A stretch of DNA of 64,000 bases. Source: JAZKID01 sp965247525 (GTDB lineage: Bacteria > Pseudomonadota > Alphaproteobacteria > Rhizobiales > UBA4765). The stretch is taken from contig OZ252015.1 of assembly GCA_965247525.1 (NCBI GenBank), forward strand, positions 496,001 to 560,000, written 5' to 3'. A program made the position numbers and the translations under genes. Of the stretch, positions 18,231-27,645 are shown in pieces (the stretch's first letter is position 1; every line of letters starts with the position of its first letter). The notes under the pieces are model-generated. The model did no database searches. It had not been told where the DNA came from and saw nothing but the letters and a program-made list of their open reading frames with translations.

Positions 18231-19346
18231 ATGGCGCGTAAACTTATGGCAGTTGTAAAAAATGTAAATTTGCGTGATTGCGATGCCATCGCCCCGAACC
18301 TGCATGCACGCTATTCGGGCATTACCTCTGTTGTCATCACAATCGTTCCTGAACTTGCAAAACACATCTCGATTGCAAGCGTTGGCCCGCATCTTCCTGC
18401 CCGCGTACCACGCATCAAATGGTGGCAGCTTTTTACTGAAGGGTGGAGCACGCCGCCGCTTCACAAAAAACGTATCTGGCACGCACGGCGCAATGACGAA
18501 ATGATTATTGGCTTGATTCTGCGCAACATCTTGCGCCAGCCTTGGCTTCTCACATTTACATCCACCGCGCAGCGTAACCACAAACCTTTGACCAAATGGC
18601 TGATGCGCCGCATGGACGCATTGCTGGCAGGCTCATCGAAAGCCGCAGCCTATTTGCAAATTCCGGCTATGGTGGTCGACAATTCGATTGAAACGGCACG
18701 TTTTGCGCCAGCGCCTGACCGTGAACGGGCATGGGTTGAAACGGGCCTGCCCGGTAAATATGGCATCGGCGTTTTCGGGCGTGTGCGCCATCAAAAAGGC
18801 ACGGACCTTTTTGTCGAGGCCATGATCCGTCTTTTGCCGCAATTTCCGGATTTTACCGCAGTCATTGTTGGTTTGTGCGCGCCTGAGCAAGAGGCTTTTA
18901 CAACAAAGCTCGAGCAGCGCATTCAGCAGGCAGGTTTGCAAAAACGCATTTTTTTTCTAGGTGAACTGGCCGAGCACGACGTGCCGATATGGTTCTCAAA
19001 ACTTTCGCTTTACGTTGCGCCAATGCGCTGGGAGGGTTTTGGACTGACGCCGATCGAGGCGATGGCATCAGGGGTCGCAGTTGTTGCAACGACTGCCGGT
19101 GCCCATGAGCAGATCGTGCTAGAAGGTGAAACCGGCCATCTTGTCCCGCCCGACAATCTTGATGCGCTAGTCACAGCCATTGAAGGCCTGATTCAAAACC
19201 CGCAAAAAATGCTAAAAATGGGTCAAAAAGGCCGTTTAAAAGCTCTTTCAACGCATGACGTGGCGATTGAAGCGGCACGCACCCTGCAAGCCTATAATTC
19301 AATGTGGGCCGGCCAATCCTTGCCCGACGACCGTAAAACGCAATAA
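18231..19346 (+). CDS. Glycosyltransferase family 4 (GT-B fold)
   Basis: About 371 residues. The C-terminal Rossmann domain carries FGRVRHQKGTDLFVEAM (near residue 185), FLGELAEHDVP, and the donor-binding segment GFGLTPIEAMASGVAVVATT with the two Glu/Gly positions typical of GT4 enzymes, then GETGHLVPPDN. The N-terminal acceptor domain has IAPNLHARYSGITSV, which resembles alphaproteobacterial lipopolysaccharide or capsule GT4 proteins. The sugar and acceptor cannot be told. Starts at 18231 (MARKLM) and 18246 (MAVVKNV) are both possible. Neither has a clear ribosome binding site, because a terminator hairpin occupies the preceding bases. Confidence 0.88.
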   Translation: MARKLMAVVKNVNLRDCDAIAPNLHARYSGITSVVITIVPELAKHISIASVGPHLPARVPRIKWWQLFTEGWSTPPLHKKRIWHARRNDEMIIGLILRNILRQPWLLTFTSTAQRNHKPLTKWLMRRMDALLAGSSKAAAYLQIPAMVVDNSIETARFAPAPDRERAWVETGLPGKYGIGVFGRVRHQKGTDLFVEAMIRLLPQFPDFTAVIVGLCAPEQEAFTTKLEQRIQQAGLQKRIFFLGELAEHDVPIWFSKLSLYVAPMRWEGFGLTPIEAMASGVAVVATTAGAHEQIVLEGETGHLVPPDNLDALVTAIEGLIQNPQKMLKMGQKGRLKALSTHDVAIEAARTLQAYNSMWAGQSLPDDRKTQ

Positions 19347-19432
19347 TTTATTACTCGCCCACACCTATTTTAAGTTACTTTTTCCTCGCCTCGGACGAAT
19401 ACGCTACAAAAGGCAAAAATCATTCCTATGTT

Positions 19433-20416
19433 ATGCAGATGAACACAACACACGCAAAAACGATTATTATTGGCTCTGGCCCTGCAGGCTATAGCGCCGC
19501 GATTTATGCAGCACGCGCAATGCTGGAACCTGTACTTATTTCAGGCCTGCAAACTGGCGGGCAGCTGACGACAACAACTGATGTTGAAAATTATCCCGGT
19601 TTTGCAGATGTCATTCAAGGCCCATGGCTGATGGAGCAAATGGAGCATCAGGCAAAACATGTCGGCACTATTTTTGTAAATGATATCGTCACAGCCGTTG
19701 ATCTTTCAAAGCGGCCCTTTAATCTGACGCTCGACAGTGGAAATACGTATTCGGCAGACACATTGATTATAGCGACGGGCGCGCAGGCCAAATGGCTTAA
19801 CATTCCGTCCGAAACTGAATATCGCGGCTTTGGCGTTTCGGCTTGCGCCACCTGCGATGGTTTTTTTTACCGCGGTAAGGAAGTTGTGGTTGTCGGCGGC
19901 GGCAACACTGCCGTTGAGGAAGCACTTTTCTTGACCAATTTCGCGTCGAAGGTTACGCTTGTGCATCGCCGCGACAGCTTCCGCGCAGAGCGCATTTTAC
20001 AAAACCGTCTCTTTGCTCACGATAAAATTGAAGTCGTCTGGGACAGCGCGATTGAGGAAATTGTTGGCCAGGACAACCCTAAGCTTGTCACCGGCGTCAA
20101 AATTAAAAACATCAAGACAGGCGCAATCAGCGAGCGCAGCGTTGATGGCGTTTTTATCGCGATTGGTCATGCGCCTGCTGTTGATTTGGTCAAAGACCAG
20201 TTGAAAATGAAACCGTCCGGTTATTTGTGGTCAGCTGCAGATTCAACCGTCACATCCATTCCCGGTGTATTTGCCGCTGGAGATGTGACTGACGACATAT
20301 ACCGGCAAGCTGTCACAGCAGCGGGCATGGGATGTATGGCCGCACTTGAAGCAGAACGTTTTCTCAGCACGCTGAAAGATGAAGCGCTTGAAAACGCTGT
20401 GTTTGCTGCTGAATAA
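19433..20416 (+). CDS. trxB: Thioredoxin reductase TrxB
   Basis: 327 residues. An FAD- and NADPH-dependent flavoprotein that reduces thioredoxin. The FAD motif IIIGSGPAGYSAAIYAARA is at the N-terminus. The redox-active pair is Cys138/Cys141 in ACATCDGFF, followed by the NADPH-binding VVVVGGGNTAVEEALFL with HRRDSFRA. The C-terminal FAD motif is GVFAAGDVTDDIYRQAVTAAG. Start: ATG at 19433 or the in-frame ATG at 19439. It follows the glycosyltransferase by 86 bp on the same strand. Confidence 0.97.
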   Translation: MQMNTTHAKTIIIGSGPAGYSAAIYAARAMLEPVLISGLQTGGQLTTTTDVENYPGFADVIQGPWLMEQMEHQAKHVGTIFVNDIVTAVDLSKRPFNLTLDSGNTYSADTLIIATGAQAKWLNIPSETEYRGFGVSACATCDGFFYRGKEVVVVGGGNTAVEEALFLTNFASKVTLVHRRDSFRAERILQNRLFAHDKIEVVWDSAIEEIVGQDNPKLVTGVKIKNIKTGAISERSVDGVFIAIGHAPAVDLVKDQLKMKPSGYLWSAADSTVTSIPGVFAAGDVTDDIYRQAVTAAGMGCMAALEAERFLSTLKDEALENAVFAAE

Positions 20417-20517
20417 TTTACATTATCCCTACGACCATATCGCGGCGCACCATATCCACAGGGCGATTCTGTATTCTTTAAGTCTTGGAGCAGACTTGAC
20501 GTACTGCGGGGATGTGC

Positions 20518-21018
20518 ATGAGCAATGGATCGACCGGACTTACTGTAAATAATGCGGCGCAGCGACCCGCGCCAACAAAACCACTGTCAAGTTTTGACCG
20601 TTTATTGACGGCGCTTGATAAAAATAAAAATGGAATGATCGACGAATTTCATGACGTTGTTTTAACAGACACCAATAAAGATGGCGCGGCTGACAAAGTC
20701 ACCCTGCTTGGCACGCCTACAGTTGGAAAAATTATTCGCTTTGAACGCCGCGGCGAAGATGAAATCGGTAATTACATTCGAAACATTGCAAAGCTTGATT
20801 TTATTTTCAATAGCGATGAGCAAAAAATTGCTGAGCAGATTTCCAAAGATCTTGGTGTGACTTTAACGTCGGCTGAAATGATAAATCTGCGCACGCGTAT
20901 TGATGCAAAAACATCGTCAATTCTCGTCGATGTTCTAACAAAATTTATCGTTAAAAAAATGAAGGCTGTGAACCCTCAACTTTTTAAAGAGCCAAATCTT
21001 GCAGTGAACACAAACTAA
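20518..21018 (+). CDS. EF-hand/dockerin-like calcium-binding protein
   Basis: 166 residues, hypothetical. Two adjacent acidic loops of the EF-hand/dockerin type lie near residues 31-58: DKNKNGMIDEFH, canonical at positions 1, 3, 5, 6, 8 and 9 but with His at 12, and DTNKDGAADKVT. They fit calcium binding as a pair, with a short linker instead of a full exiting helix. The rest is helical and charged, with a Lys-rich KFIVKKMKAVNP near the end. There is no signal peptide or Cys. The start may be the ATG at 20512 or 20518; GCGGGG just upstream favours 20518. The end overlaps aspC by 4 nt convergently. It shares its acidic-loop style with the proteins at 368 and 46268. Confidence 0.7.
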   Translation: MSNGSTGLTVNNAAQRPAPTKPLSSFDRLLTALDKNKNGMIDEFHDVVLTDTNKDGAADKVTLLGTPTVGKIIRFERRGEDEIGNYIRNIAKLDFIFNSDEQKIAEQISKDLGVTLTSAEMINLRTRIDAKTSSILVDVLTKFIVKKMKAVNPQLFKEPNLAVNTN

Positions 21019-22217
21019 CTGAGATTTCCGCAAAAGCGCTGAATGCGCGTGCACGCCTCTTCTAGCGCATCCGTTGCTGTAGCGTAAGAAATACGGAAAT
21101 GATTTGCTAGGCCAAACGCATCGCCTTGCACAACCGCAACACCTTCATCATCGAGAAGCGCTGCCGTAAAATCGGTGTCATTGGTAATCTTGTGGCCGGA
21201 TGCCGATGTTTTTCCAATGAGTGCTTCGACAGATGGAAACACATAAAAAGCACCTTGCGGATGAGGGCATTTCACTCCGCTGGCTTGGTTCAGCATCGAT
21301 ACGACCAAATCACGACGTTCTTTGAAAACTTCGTTATGGGCTGGAATAAAACTCTGCGTTCCGTTTAAGGCTTCAACTGCCGCCCATTGGGCGATCGAGG
21401 CGGGGTTTGATGTGGACTGCGACTGCAATGTCGCCATAGCCTTGATTAGCGTCTCTGGTCCTCCTGCATATCCAATGCGCCAGCCCGTCATGCAATAGGC
21501 TTTTGAGACCCCATTCATGGTCAGCGTACGTGCATAAAGCCTTGGCTCCACTTCAGCGGGCGTGCAAAACTCGGCCATATCGTAAGTCAGATGCTCGTAA
21601 ATATCATCGCTTAAAATATGAATGTTCGGATAGCGCAAAAGCACATCCGTAATCGCCTTCATTTCGTCGCGTGTGATGACCGCGCCTGAAGGATTGTTTG
21701 GCGAATTCAAGATCAGCCATTTGGTGCGGCTGGTGATCGCTTTTTCAAGCGCACGCGGATTAAGTTTAAAATTTTGTGATGCGCTTGTTGGCACAATAAC
21801 AGGGGTTGCACCTGCAAGCCTGACGATATCGGGGTAAGACACCCAAAACGGCGCAGGGATGATAACTTCATCGCCGGGATTTAACGTCACCGATAACGCA
21901 TTGAACAGAATTTGTTTGCCGCCCGTCGCTACCGAGATTTGGCTGCGGGAATAATCAAGATTGTTGTCGCGCTTGAATTTGGCGGAAATGGCGTCTTTCA
22001 ACTCTGTAATGCCGTCAACCGCCGTATATTTGGTTTTGCCTGCGTTTATGGCGGCAATAGCCGCCGTCTTGATGTTGTCGGGCGTGTCAAAATCAGGCTC
22101 GCCTGCACCGAGGGCGATAATATCACGCCCCTGCTCTTTCAGTTCGCGCGCTTTGTTGGAGATCGCGATTGTCGGCGATGGCTTGATGCGGCGAATGCTT
22201 TCAGAAAAAAAGGCCAT
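21015..22217 (-). CDS. Pyridoxal-phosphate aspartate aminotransferase (class I, subgroup Ib)
   Basis: 400 residues. It interconverts aspartate and 2-oxoglutarate with oxaloacetate and glutamate. Landmarks: the N-terminal LGAGEPDFDTPDNIKTAA, ATGGKQILFNAL for phosphate binding, LNSPNNPSGAV, the SDDIYEHLTYD segment that contacts the cofactor ring, the Schiff-base Lys239 in NGVSKAYCMTGWRIGYAGG, and the substrate-carboxylate Arg near FRISYA. This is the alphaproteobacterial/Thermus-type AspAT, which often also accepts prephenate or aromatic substrates; that breadth is family knowledge, not shown here. Confidence 0.95.
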   Translation of the reverse strand: MAFFSESIRRIKPSPTIAISNKARELKEQGRDIIALGAGEPDFDTPDNIKTAAIAAINAGKTKYTAVDGITELKDAISAKFKRDNNLDYSRSQISVATGGKQILFNALSVTLNPGDEVIIPAPFWVSYPDIVRLAGATPVIVPTSASQNFKLNPRALEKAITSRTKWLILNSPNNPSGAVITRDEMKAITDVLLRYPNIHILSDDIYEHLTYDMAEFCTPAEVEPRLYARTLTMNGVSKAYCMTGWRIGYAGGPETLIKAMATLQSQSTSNPASIAQWAAVEALNGTQSFIPAHNEVFKERRDLVVSMLNQASGVKCPHPQGAFYVFPSVEALIGKTSASGHKITNDTDFTAALLDDEGVAVVQGDAFGLANHFRISYATATDALEEACTRIQRFCGNLS

Positions 22218-22292
22218 GGCCTAGCTAATGGAAAGCAGGGGTTTTGCGCAAGTGTCGAATATGCCTTATGCAGTAACAACCTGTTTGAGCTC

Positions 22293-22739
22293 ATGAGCTT
22301 TCCGATGCCAGCCCTGCCAAATATCCGCTTTTTCATTCAGCGCTACAAAAATAACGAACTGGCGCGTGAAATCTTCTTTTTCTGCGTGGTCGGAGGCATC
22401 GGCTTTGTCGTCGATTTTTTGAGCTTTGTCACAGCCCAAAACTATTTAAATGATGTCAATGCCCGCTGTCTGGCATTGGCGATTGCGACCTTTGTGACAT
22501 GGCAATTGAACCGGCACCTCACCTTTCGCTCAAGTGATCCGCGTTGGTTGCGCGAACTTGGCCGCTTTACACTGACGCGTGTCGTCGGCGCCGCCATCAA
22601 CGCAGGTGTCTCACTCGGTATTTTGTGGGAGTTCCCGCAAGCCGGCCGTTTGCTGGCACTGGCGAGCGGCACAGGCGTTGCGCTTCTCATCAACTATTTC
22701 AGCGCAAAAATGTGGGCTTATCAAAAGCCGGTTATTTAA
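22293..22739 (+). CDS. GtrA family membrane protein
   Basis: About 148 residues with four transmembrane helices, near residues 27-48, 55-72, 88-110 and 118-135. The signature segments FFCVVGGIGFVVDFLSF, TWQLNRHLTF and LINYFSAKMWAY are characteristic of GtrA proteins, which are thought to help flip polyprenyl-phosphate-linked sugars. The start is set at the ATG at 22293 (MSFPMPALPN); an ATG at 22305 is an alternative. It ends 8 bp into the 3' end of the convergent uvrB gene. Confidence 0.88.
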   Translation: MSFPMPALPNIRFFIQRYKNNELAREIFFFCVVGGIGFVVDFLSFVTAQNYLNDVNARCLALAIATFVTWQLNRHLTFRSSDPRWLRELGRFTLTRVVGAAINAGVSLGILWEFPQAGRLLALASGTGVALLINYFSAKMWAYQKPVI

Positions 22740-25101
22740 ACTTCCGCCGCCCAAGCCCGCCTGTCGAGCGCCCTTTCGGACGCGGAACGGACGAGATCAA
22801 CTTATTGCCCATATAACCGCCGATTGAAGGCTCTTCTTCAAGGTCGCGCTGGCGCACCATTGGATTGTCCATGATCGCAAGCTCGGTGGCGCGAAGGCGT
22901 TTGACTTCATCACGAAGGCGCGCGGCCTCTTCAAAGTCAAGATCGCCAGCCGCATCGCGCATCTGTTTTTCCATGTCGGCGATGACAGCCTTAAGGTTAT
23001 GCCCGATGCTGATACCGTTTTCAGTAAGCCCCGCATCGACAGTGACGCGGTCTTTTTCATACATCGACGACATGACATCGCCGATATTGCGCTTGATCGT
23101 CTGCGGCGTGATGCCGTTTGCAAGATTGTAAGCTTCTTGCTTTTCGCGGCGGCGGTCGGTTTCGCCAATCGCGCGCTCCATCGACCCTGTGACACGGTCG
23201 GCATATAAGATGACCCGGCCATCGACATTTCGTGCCGCGCGGCCAATTGTCTGGATCAGCGATGTTTCAGAGCGTAAAAAGCCTTCCTTGTCCGCGTCAA
23301 GAATGGCCACGAGCCCGCATTCAGGAATATCAAGGCCTTCGCGCAGCAGGTTAATCCCAATCAGAACGTCGAACGCGCCAAGACGGAGATCGCGAAGGAT
23401 CTCAATACGTTCGAGTGTGTCGATGTCGGAATGCATATACCGCACTTTGATGTTGTTCTCGTGTAAATATTCGGTGAGGTCTTCGGCCATGCGCTTGGTC
23501 AATGTCGTTACCAGCGTGCGGTATCCGTTTTGTGCAACCTTGCGCACTTCGCCCAAAAGATCATCGACTTGTGATTTTGCAGGACGTATTTCAATCACAG
23601 GATCAATCAGCCCTGTCGGACGGATCACCTGTTCTGTGAAAACACCTTGTGTCTGGTTCAGCTCCCAGTCGCCCGGTGTTGCTGATACATTCACCGTTTG
23701 CGGACGCATCATTTCCCATTCTTCAAAGCGCAAAGGGCGGTTGTCCATGCAACTCGGCAGTCGGAAACCATACTCCGCCAATGTTGCTTTACGTCTGAAG
23801 TCGCCTTTAAACATGGCGCCGATTTGCGGAATTGTCACATGGCTTTCATCAACGAAAACAAGTGCATTTTCAGGCAGGTATTCAAAGAGCGTTGGCGGCG
23901 GTGCGCCGGGCTCGCGTCCTGTCAACCAGCGTGAATAGTTTTCAATGCCTGCGCAAGCGCCAGTGGCTTCCATCATTTCAATGTCAAACGTGCAGCGCTG
24001 CTCGAGCCGCTGCGCCTCTAGCAAACGCCCCTGCCCGTAAAGCTCATTCAGACGCGCTTTAAGCTCAGCTTTAATGCCTTTAATGGCCTGCGCCAAAGTC
24101 GGCTTTGGCGTCACATAGTGCGAATTGGCGTAAAGTTTAATGAAATCAAGCTCATTGACCTTCTCGCCTGTGAGCGGGTCAAACTCGTGAATGCTCTCAA
24201 TCTCATCGCCAAACAAATTCACGCGCCATGCGCGGTCTTCGTAGTGGGCTGGGAAAATATCAATCGTATCGCCGCGCACACGAAACATGCCGCGGGCAAA
24301 ATCCATCTGATTGCGCTTGTATTGAAGCGCGACAAGCTCGGTAATCAGCTTGCGCTGGTCAATACGCTCGCCCCGCTTCAAGCCCAAAGTCATCGTTGAA
24401 TAGGTTTCAACCGAGCCGATGCCGTAGATACATGACACGGATGCGACAATGATCACATCATCGCGTTCAAGAAGGGCGCGCGTCGCCGAGTGCCGCATGC
24501 GGTCGATCTGTTCGTTGATCGAGGATTCTTTTTCGATAAATGTGTCAGAGCGCGGCACGTAAGCTTCCGGCTGATAATAATCGTAATAGGACACGAAATA
24601 CTCAACCGCATTGTTTGGAAAAAAACTTTTGAACTCGCCATAAAGCTGTGCTGCCAATGTCTTGTTTGGTGCAAGAATTAAAGCGGGGCGCTGCGTCGCT
24701 TCAATCACCTTTGCCATCGTGAATGTTTTGCCTGACCCTGTAACGCCAAGCAGGACCTGATCGCGGTCTTCTTTCGAAATGCCGTCGACAAGTTCGGCAA
24801 TTGCGGTTGGCTGATCGCCGGACGGCGTATACTCGGTTTCCATTTTGAACGCGATGCCGCCTTCCGACTTGTCGGGGCGCTGCGGGCGATGCGGCATCAT
24901 CATCGGCCCTTTAAATTCATCGCGGCCATTGACAAGCAGGCTTTGCAACGCGTCATTCGTCATGGCGCTTGCACCTTCAAATGGCGACTGCGGTGCTTCA
25001 GCAAAGCCTGTGTTCAGCGCAGGGCTTAAAAGTGCGGCAAGCGACGCGTCCATTTCAGGCGATGGTTCTTTCGATGCTTTGGATTTCGGGGTGCGGGCCA
25101 T
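22732..25101 (-). CDS. uvrB: Excinuclease ABC subunit B (UvrB)
   Basis: About 789 residues. Damage-recognition helicase of nucleotide excision repair, loaded by UvrA and used by UvrC. The core has Walker A GVTGSGKTFTMAKV, the beta-hairpin with YYDYYQPEAYVP that clamps DNA, Walker B-type FVDESH, helicase motifs LVTTLTKRMAEDL and IGRAARN, and a C-terminal UVR motif with EKQMRDAAGDLDFEEAARLRDE. The start is placed at the ATG at 25101 (MARTPKSKAS), giving an N-terminal extension of about 90 residues before GDQPTAI, typical of alphaproteobacterial UvrB. An open frame continues 119 codons further upstream but crosses the divergent promoter and gene, and is rejected. Confidence 0.96.
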   Translation of the reverse strand: MARTPKSKASKEPSPEMDASLAALLSPALNTGFAEAPQSPFEGASAMTNDALQSLLVNGRDEFKGPMMMPHRPQRPDKSEGGIAFKMETEYTPSGDQPTAIAELVDGISKEDRDQVLLGVTGSGKTFTMAKVIEATQRPALILAPNKTLAAQLYGEFKSFFPNNAVEYFVSYYDYYQPEAYVPRSDTFIEKESSINEQIDRMRHSATRALLERDDVIIVASVSCIYGIGSVETYSTMTLGLKRGERIDQRKLITELVALQYKRNQMDFARGMFRVRGDTIDIFPAHYEDRAWRVNLFGDEIESIHEFDPLTGEKVNELDFIKLYANSHYVTPKPTLAQAIKGIKAELKARLNELYGQGRLLEAQRLEQRCTFDIEMMEATGACAGIENYSRWLTGREPGAPPPTLFEYLPENALVFVDESHVTIPQIGAMFKGDFRRKATLAEYGFRLPSCMDNRPLRFEEWEMMRPQTVNVSATPGDWELNQTQGVFTEQVIRPTGLIDPVIEIRPAKSQVDDLLGEVRKVAQNGYRTLVTTLTKRMAEDLTEYLHENNIKVRYMHSDIDTLERIEILRDLRLGAFDVLIGINLLREGLDIPECGLVAILDADKEGFLRSETSLIQTIGRAARNVDGRVILYADRVTGSMERAIGETDRRREKQEAYNLANGITPQTIKRNIGDVMSSMYEKDRVTVDAGLTENGISIGHNLKAVIADMEKQMRDAAGDLDFEEAARLRDEVKRLRATELAIMDNPMVRQRDLEEEPSIGGYMGNKLISSVPRPKGRSTGGLGRRKFK

Positions 25102-25191
25102 TCCCCCAATATGGGATAAATTCAGGCAGAAACAAGGGTTTTCAAGCCTCAAGATTGCAGTGAAATTTAAAGCTGTTATGCAATAAGGATC

Positions 25192-26100
25192 ATGCCCCGC
25201 CCTTTGGCCGCACTGCTGCTGGTTTTTTGCACTCTCCTTTGGGGGCTTGCCTTTACGGCTCAAAAAAGCGCCATGCTCAGCATGGGTCCGCTGACATTCG
25301 CCGGTGTTCGATATGCGCTCGGCGGCCTGCTGGTTCTGCCATTGGCAGTTTTGGAACTGCGACGTGAAAGCCGTTCGGAAATTCGTGCTCTTCTCAAAAA
25401 AGCAAAATGGATGGCCCTGCTTTGCGTCAGCTTTTTTCTGGGCGTATGGCTGCAGCAAGCGGCGATGAAAACGGCCTCTGTCACCAGCGCGGGGTTTTTA
25501 ACATCGCTCTACGTCATTTTTACACCTTTTCTGGTGTTTCTGGCTGCGCGTATGCGCCCGCACCCTATCATCTATCTCACCGCGCCGATGGTTCTTGGCG
25601 GCGTCTGGCTTTCGACCGGCGCAGACATTCACCTGTTTCAGCTGGGCGAGTATCTGCTCATTGGATGCGCCCTGTGCTGGGCAATGCAGGTGGCTGTGCT
25701 TGGCAAGCTTGTGGAAGAAACACGGCTGCCGGTTTCTTTGTCCTGCCTGTCCTTTTTTGCAACCGCCTTTTTGTCGCTGATCGGGGCGGCAATGTTTGAG
25801 CAACCGAATTTTGCAGGCATCGCTGCCGGTTGGAGCGAAATTTTATATACGGGCGTCATGTCAACGGCAATCGCGTTCACATTGCAGGCTGTTGGCCAGC
25901 AATATGTGCCCCCTTCCAATGCCGCGATTATCCTGTCGCTCGAATCAGTCGTGGCCGCCTTAGGCGGTGCGGTTCTGTTAAATGAGCGGTTGCCCATGAT
26001 AAATTATGTCGGCGCAGCGGTCATTTTTTGTGCCGTTGTTCTGACAGAACTGGTTCCACAGCTGCAAAAGACACATCGCCGAAATCTTGGGGCGGCATGA
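25192..26100 (+). CDS. EamA/DMT-superfamily transporter (RhaT/YdcZ-like)
   Basis: 302 residues and ten predicted membrane helices in two EamA repeats. The first repeat starts at PRPLAALLLVFCTLLWGLAF and the second near residue 150 with LLIGCALCWAMQVAVLG. The C-terminal helix pair contains PPSNAAIILSLESVVAALGG, typical of this family. Substrates are metabolites such as amino acids or nucleosides and cannot be predicted. The ATG at 25192 follows AAGGA. It is divergent from uvrB (90 bp). Confidence 0.9.
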   Translation: MPRPLAALLLVFCTLLWGLAFTAQKSAMLSMGPLTFAGVRYALGGLLVLPLAVLELRRESRSEIRALLKKAKWMALLCVSFFLGVWLQQAAMKTASVTSAGFLTSLYVIFTPFLVFLAARMRPHPIIYLTAPMVLGGVWLSTGADIHLFQLGEYLLIGCALCWAMQVAVLGKLVEETRLPVSLSCLSFFATAFLSLIGAAMFEQPNFAGIAAGWSEILYTGVMSTAIAFTLQAVGQQYVPPSNAAIILSLESVVAALGGAVLLNERLPMINYVGAAVIFCAVVLTELVPQLQKTHRRNLGAA

Positions 26101-26147
26101 GGCGGCTAGCGCTTGACATCACTGCCCGTCTTGCCACTGTTGGCGCC

Positions 26148-26618
26148 ATGAAACGCCTTGCCACTTTTCTTCTCATGCTTCCTTTGCTTGCCGCCTGCGA
26201 CACCCGCTACAATGAGCCCGTGACGCGCGCCGACGCTTACACTGTCTATGGCATGGATCCATCAAACGGTTTGCTGTCCGATCTTCCGCTCTGCCGCGAT
26301 ATTAAACTCTGGGATGATGTACGCTCAAAATATAACGGCATTGAACGCGATTACCGCACAACCGGCGTGTTGATGGACGAGGTGCTCGACGTTCAGCAGG
26401 CTGGAGCACATGTAAAATATGATGGCAAAGTCGCCCGTGGCTGGTGTGAGGGTAAAGCCTTGTTCTCAGACCAGATAGTGCGCCGTGTTGTTGTTGAACT
26501 TGGCTCGGGACAGGGTTTTGCGGGTACGGATTACAGTTTGAGCGTGTGCGTTGACGGCCTTGACCGTCACAAGGCCTATGCGCCTCATTGTCGTGCATTG
26601 CGCCGCCGCGAATTCTAA
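26148..26618 (+). CDS. Putative lipoprotein, unknown function
   Basis: 156 residues. The N-terminus MKRLATFLLMLPLLAACDTR is a lipoprotein signal with lipobox LAAC, and Cys18 would be lipidated by the Lgt encoded in this window. The mature part has four more Cys (CRDIKLW, RGWCEGKALF, LSVCVDG, PHCRAL), enough for two disulfides in the periplasm. No family recognised. An in-frame ATG at 26097 overlaps the EamA stop (ATGA); starting there would bury the signal peptide, so 26148 is preferred, although coupled translation is possible. Confidence 0.7.
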   Translation: MKRLATFLLMLPLLAACDTRYNEPVTRADAYTVYGMDPSNGLLSDLPLCRDIKLWDDVRSKYNGIERDYRTTGVLMDEVLDVQQAGAHVKYDGKVARGWCEGKALFSDQIVRRVVVELGSGQGFAGTDYSLSVCVDGLDRHKAYAPHCRALRRREF

Positions 26619-26627
26619 AAAACGGCC

Positions 26628-26978
26628 TCAAAACTTCTTGAAAACAAAAAACGCGCCTGAGCAGATCAGCACGAAGCCAACGGCATGGTTCCAGCGAAGC
26701 GGCTCGCCAAGATAAAAAACTGAGAAAACTGCAAAAACAATCAGCGTGATGACTTCCTGCATGGTTTTAAGCTGAGCTGCCGAATAAACCGCCGATCCAT
26801 AGCGATTGGCAGGAACTGCAAGGCAATATTCAAAAAATGCGATGGCCCAGCTAATCAATATTGCCATCATAAGCGGTGCGCCTTTGAAGCGCAGATGGCC
26901 GTACCAGGCAAATGTCATGAAAATATTTGACAGCGTGAGCAGAACAACAGGCAAAAGCGATAGGTACGATATTGGCAT
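26628..26978 (-). CDS. DUF486 (DMT-like) small membrane protein
   Basis: 116 residues and four transmembrane helices. The sequence has FMTFAWYGHLRF after the first helix, AWAIAFFEYCLAVPANRYG-type spacing (here SWAIAFFEYCLAVPANRYG) and a C-terminal GFVLICSGAFFVFKKF. These are hallmark segments of DUF486, small single-repeat relatives of drug/metabolite transporters that probably dimerise. Substrate unknown. The gene is convergent with the lipoprotein gene (9-bp gap). Confidence 0.9.
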   Translation of the reverse strand: MPISYLSLLPVVLLTLSNIFMTFAWYGHLRFKGAPLMMAILISWAIAFFEYCLAVPANRYGSAVYSAAQLKTMQEVITLIVFAVFSVFYLGEPLRWNHAVGFVLICSGAFFVFKKF

Positions 26979-27069
26979 GATTGATCTCCCAACATGCTCT
27001 CATCATGTAACCGGAATTGATGCAAGAACTGACTTGCCCGCACCCCTTGCTTCTGCTTGATGTTCAGGC

Positions 27070-27645
27070 ATGAAATATCTTTTTCTTACATTCTTATTGC
27101 TGCTGTCTTGCAGAGTTTCTATTGCCGCTGACACGCCTGGCGATTTCGATTATTATGTGCTCGCCATAACCTGGCTGCCCAGTTTTTGCCAAGGCCGGAA
27201 TGAGGCGGCATGCCGCGCTGACACGGACCATTTTGTTGTTCATGGTCTTTGGCCCCAACGTGAAAAAGGCTGGCCTGAATATTGTGAAGCAGGCTCACAG
27301 CACAGCGACGTTCGCGCTATCGATAAATCTCAAGACCTTTTCAGCAGCAAGCATGCGGCTTTTCACGAATGGCGCAAACATGGCACATGTTCTGGGCTTG
27401 ATTTAGCCGCCTATTTCGACCTCACGCAAAAAGCCTTCTCAGGGCTTAATTTTATTGAAACAACTGCGTTTTTGAAAACAAACAACCGGCTAAACTGGCG
27501 TAATATCAAGGCGATTGTGAGAAAAGACAATCCACGCCTGCCTGAAGATGCAATTTATGTCAGCATGAAAAAAAGTGCCGTTGATGAAATCCGCTTCTGC
27601 TTTACAAAAGCGCTCCAGCCGCGAGCCTGTTCAAAGCCAAGATGA
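27070..27645 (+). CDS. Periplasmic ribonuclease T2 family
   Basis: 191 residues. It cleaves RNA non-specifically via 2',3'-cyclic intermediates. A Sec signal peptide (MKYLFLTFLLLLSC, likely cut after SIAA at residue 20) exports it. Both catalytic segments are present: CAS I FVVHGLWPQ with His58 and CAS II EWRKHGTC with Glu100, Lys103 and His104, so it should be active. Additional Cys residues fit the conserved disulfides. The stop overlaps the rlmJ start by 4 nt (ATGA). Confidence 0.93.
   Translation: MKYLFLTFLLLLSCRVSIAADTPGDFDYYVLAITWLPSFCQGRNEAACRADTDHFVVHGLWPQREKGWPEYCEAGSQHSDVRAIDKSQDLFSSKHAAFHEWRKHGTCSGLDLAAYFDLTQKAFSGLNFIETTAFLKTNNRLNWRNIKAIVRKDNPRLPEDAIYVSMKKSAVDEIRFCFTKALQPRACSKPR

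Noticed and set aside
23189..23938. A 249-codon rightward open frame inside uvrB
   Set aside because: Shadow frame of uvrB; low-complexity Ser/Arg composition, no ribosome binding site.
25102..25458. A 119-codon N-terminal extension of uvrB
   Set aside because: It crosses the divergent intergenic region and the EamA transporter start, and does not resemble UvrB N-termini. The MARTPKSK start at 25101 does.
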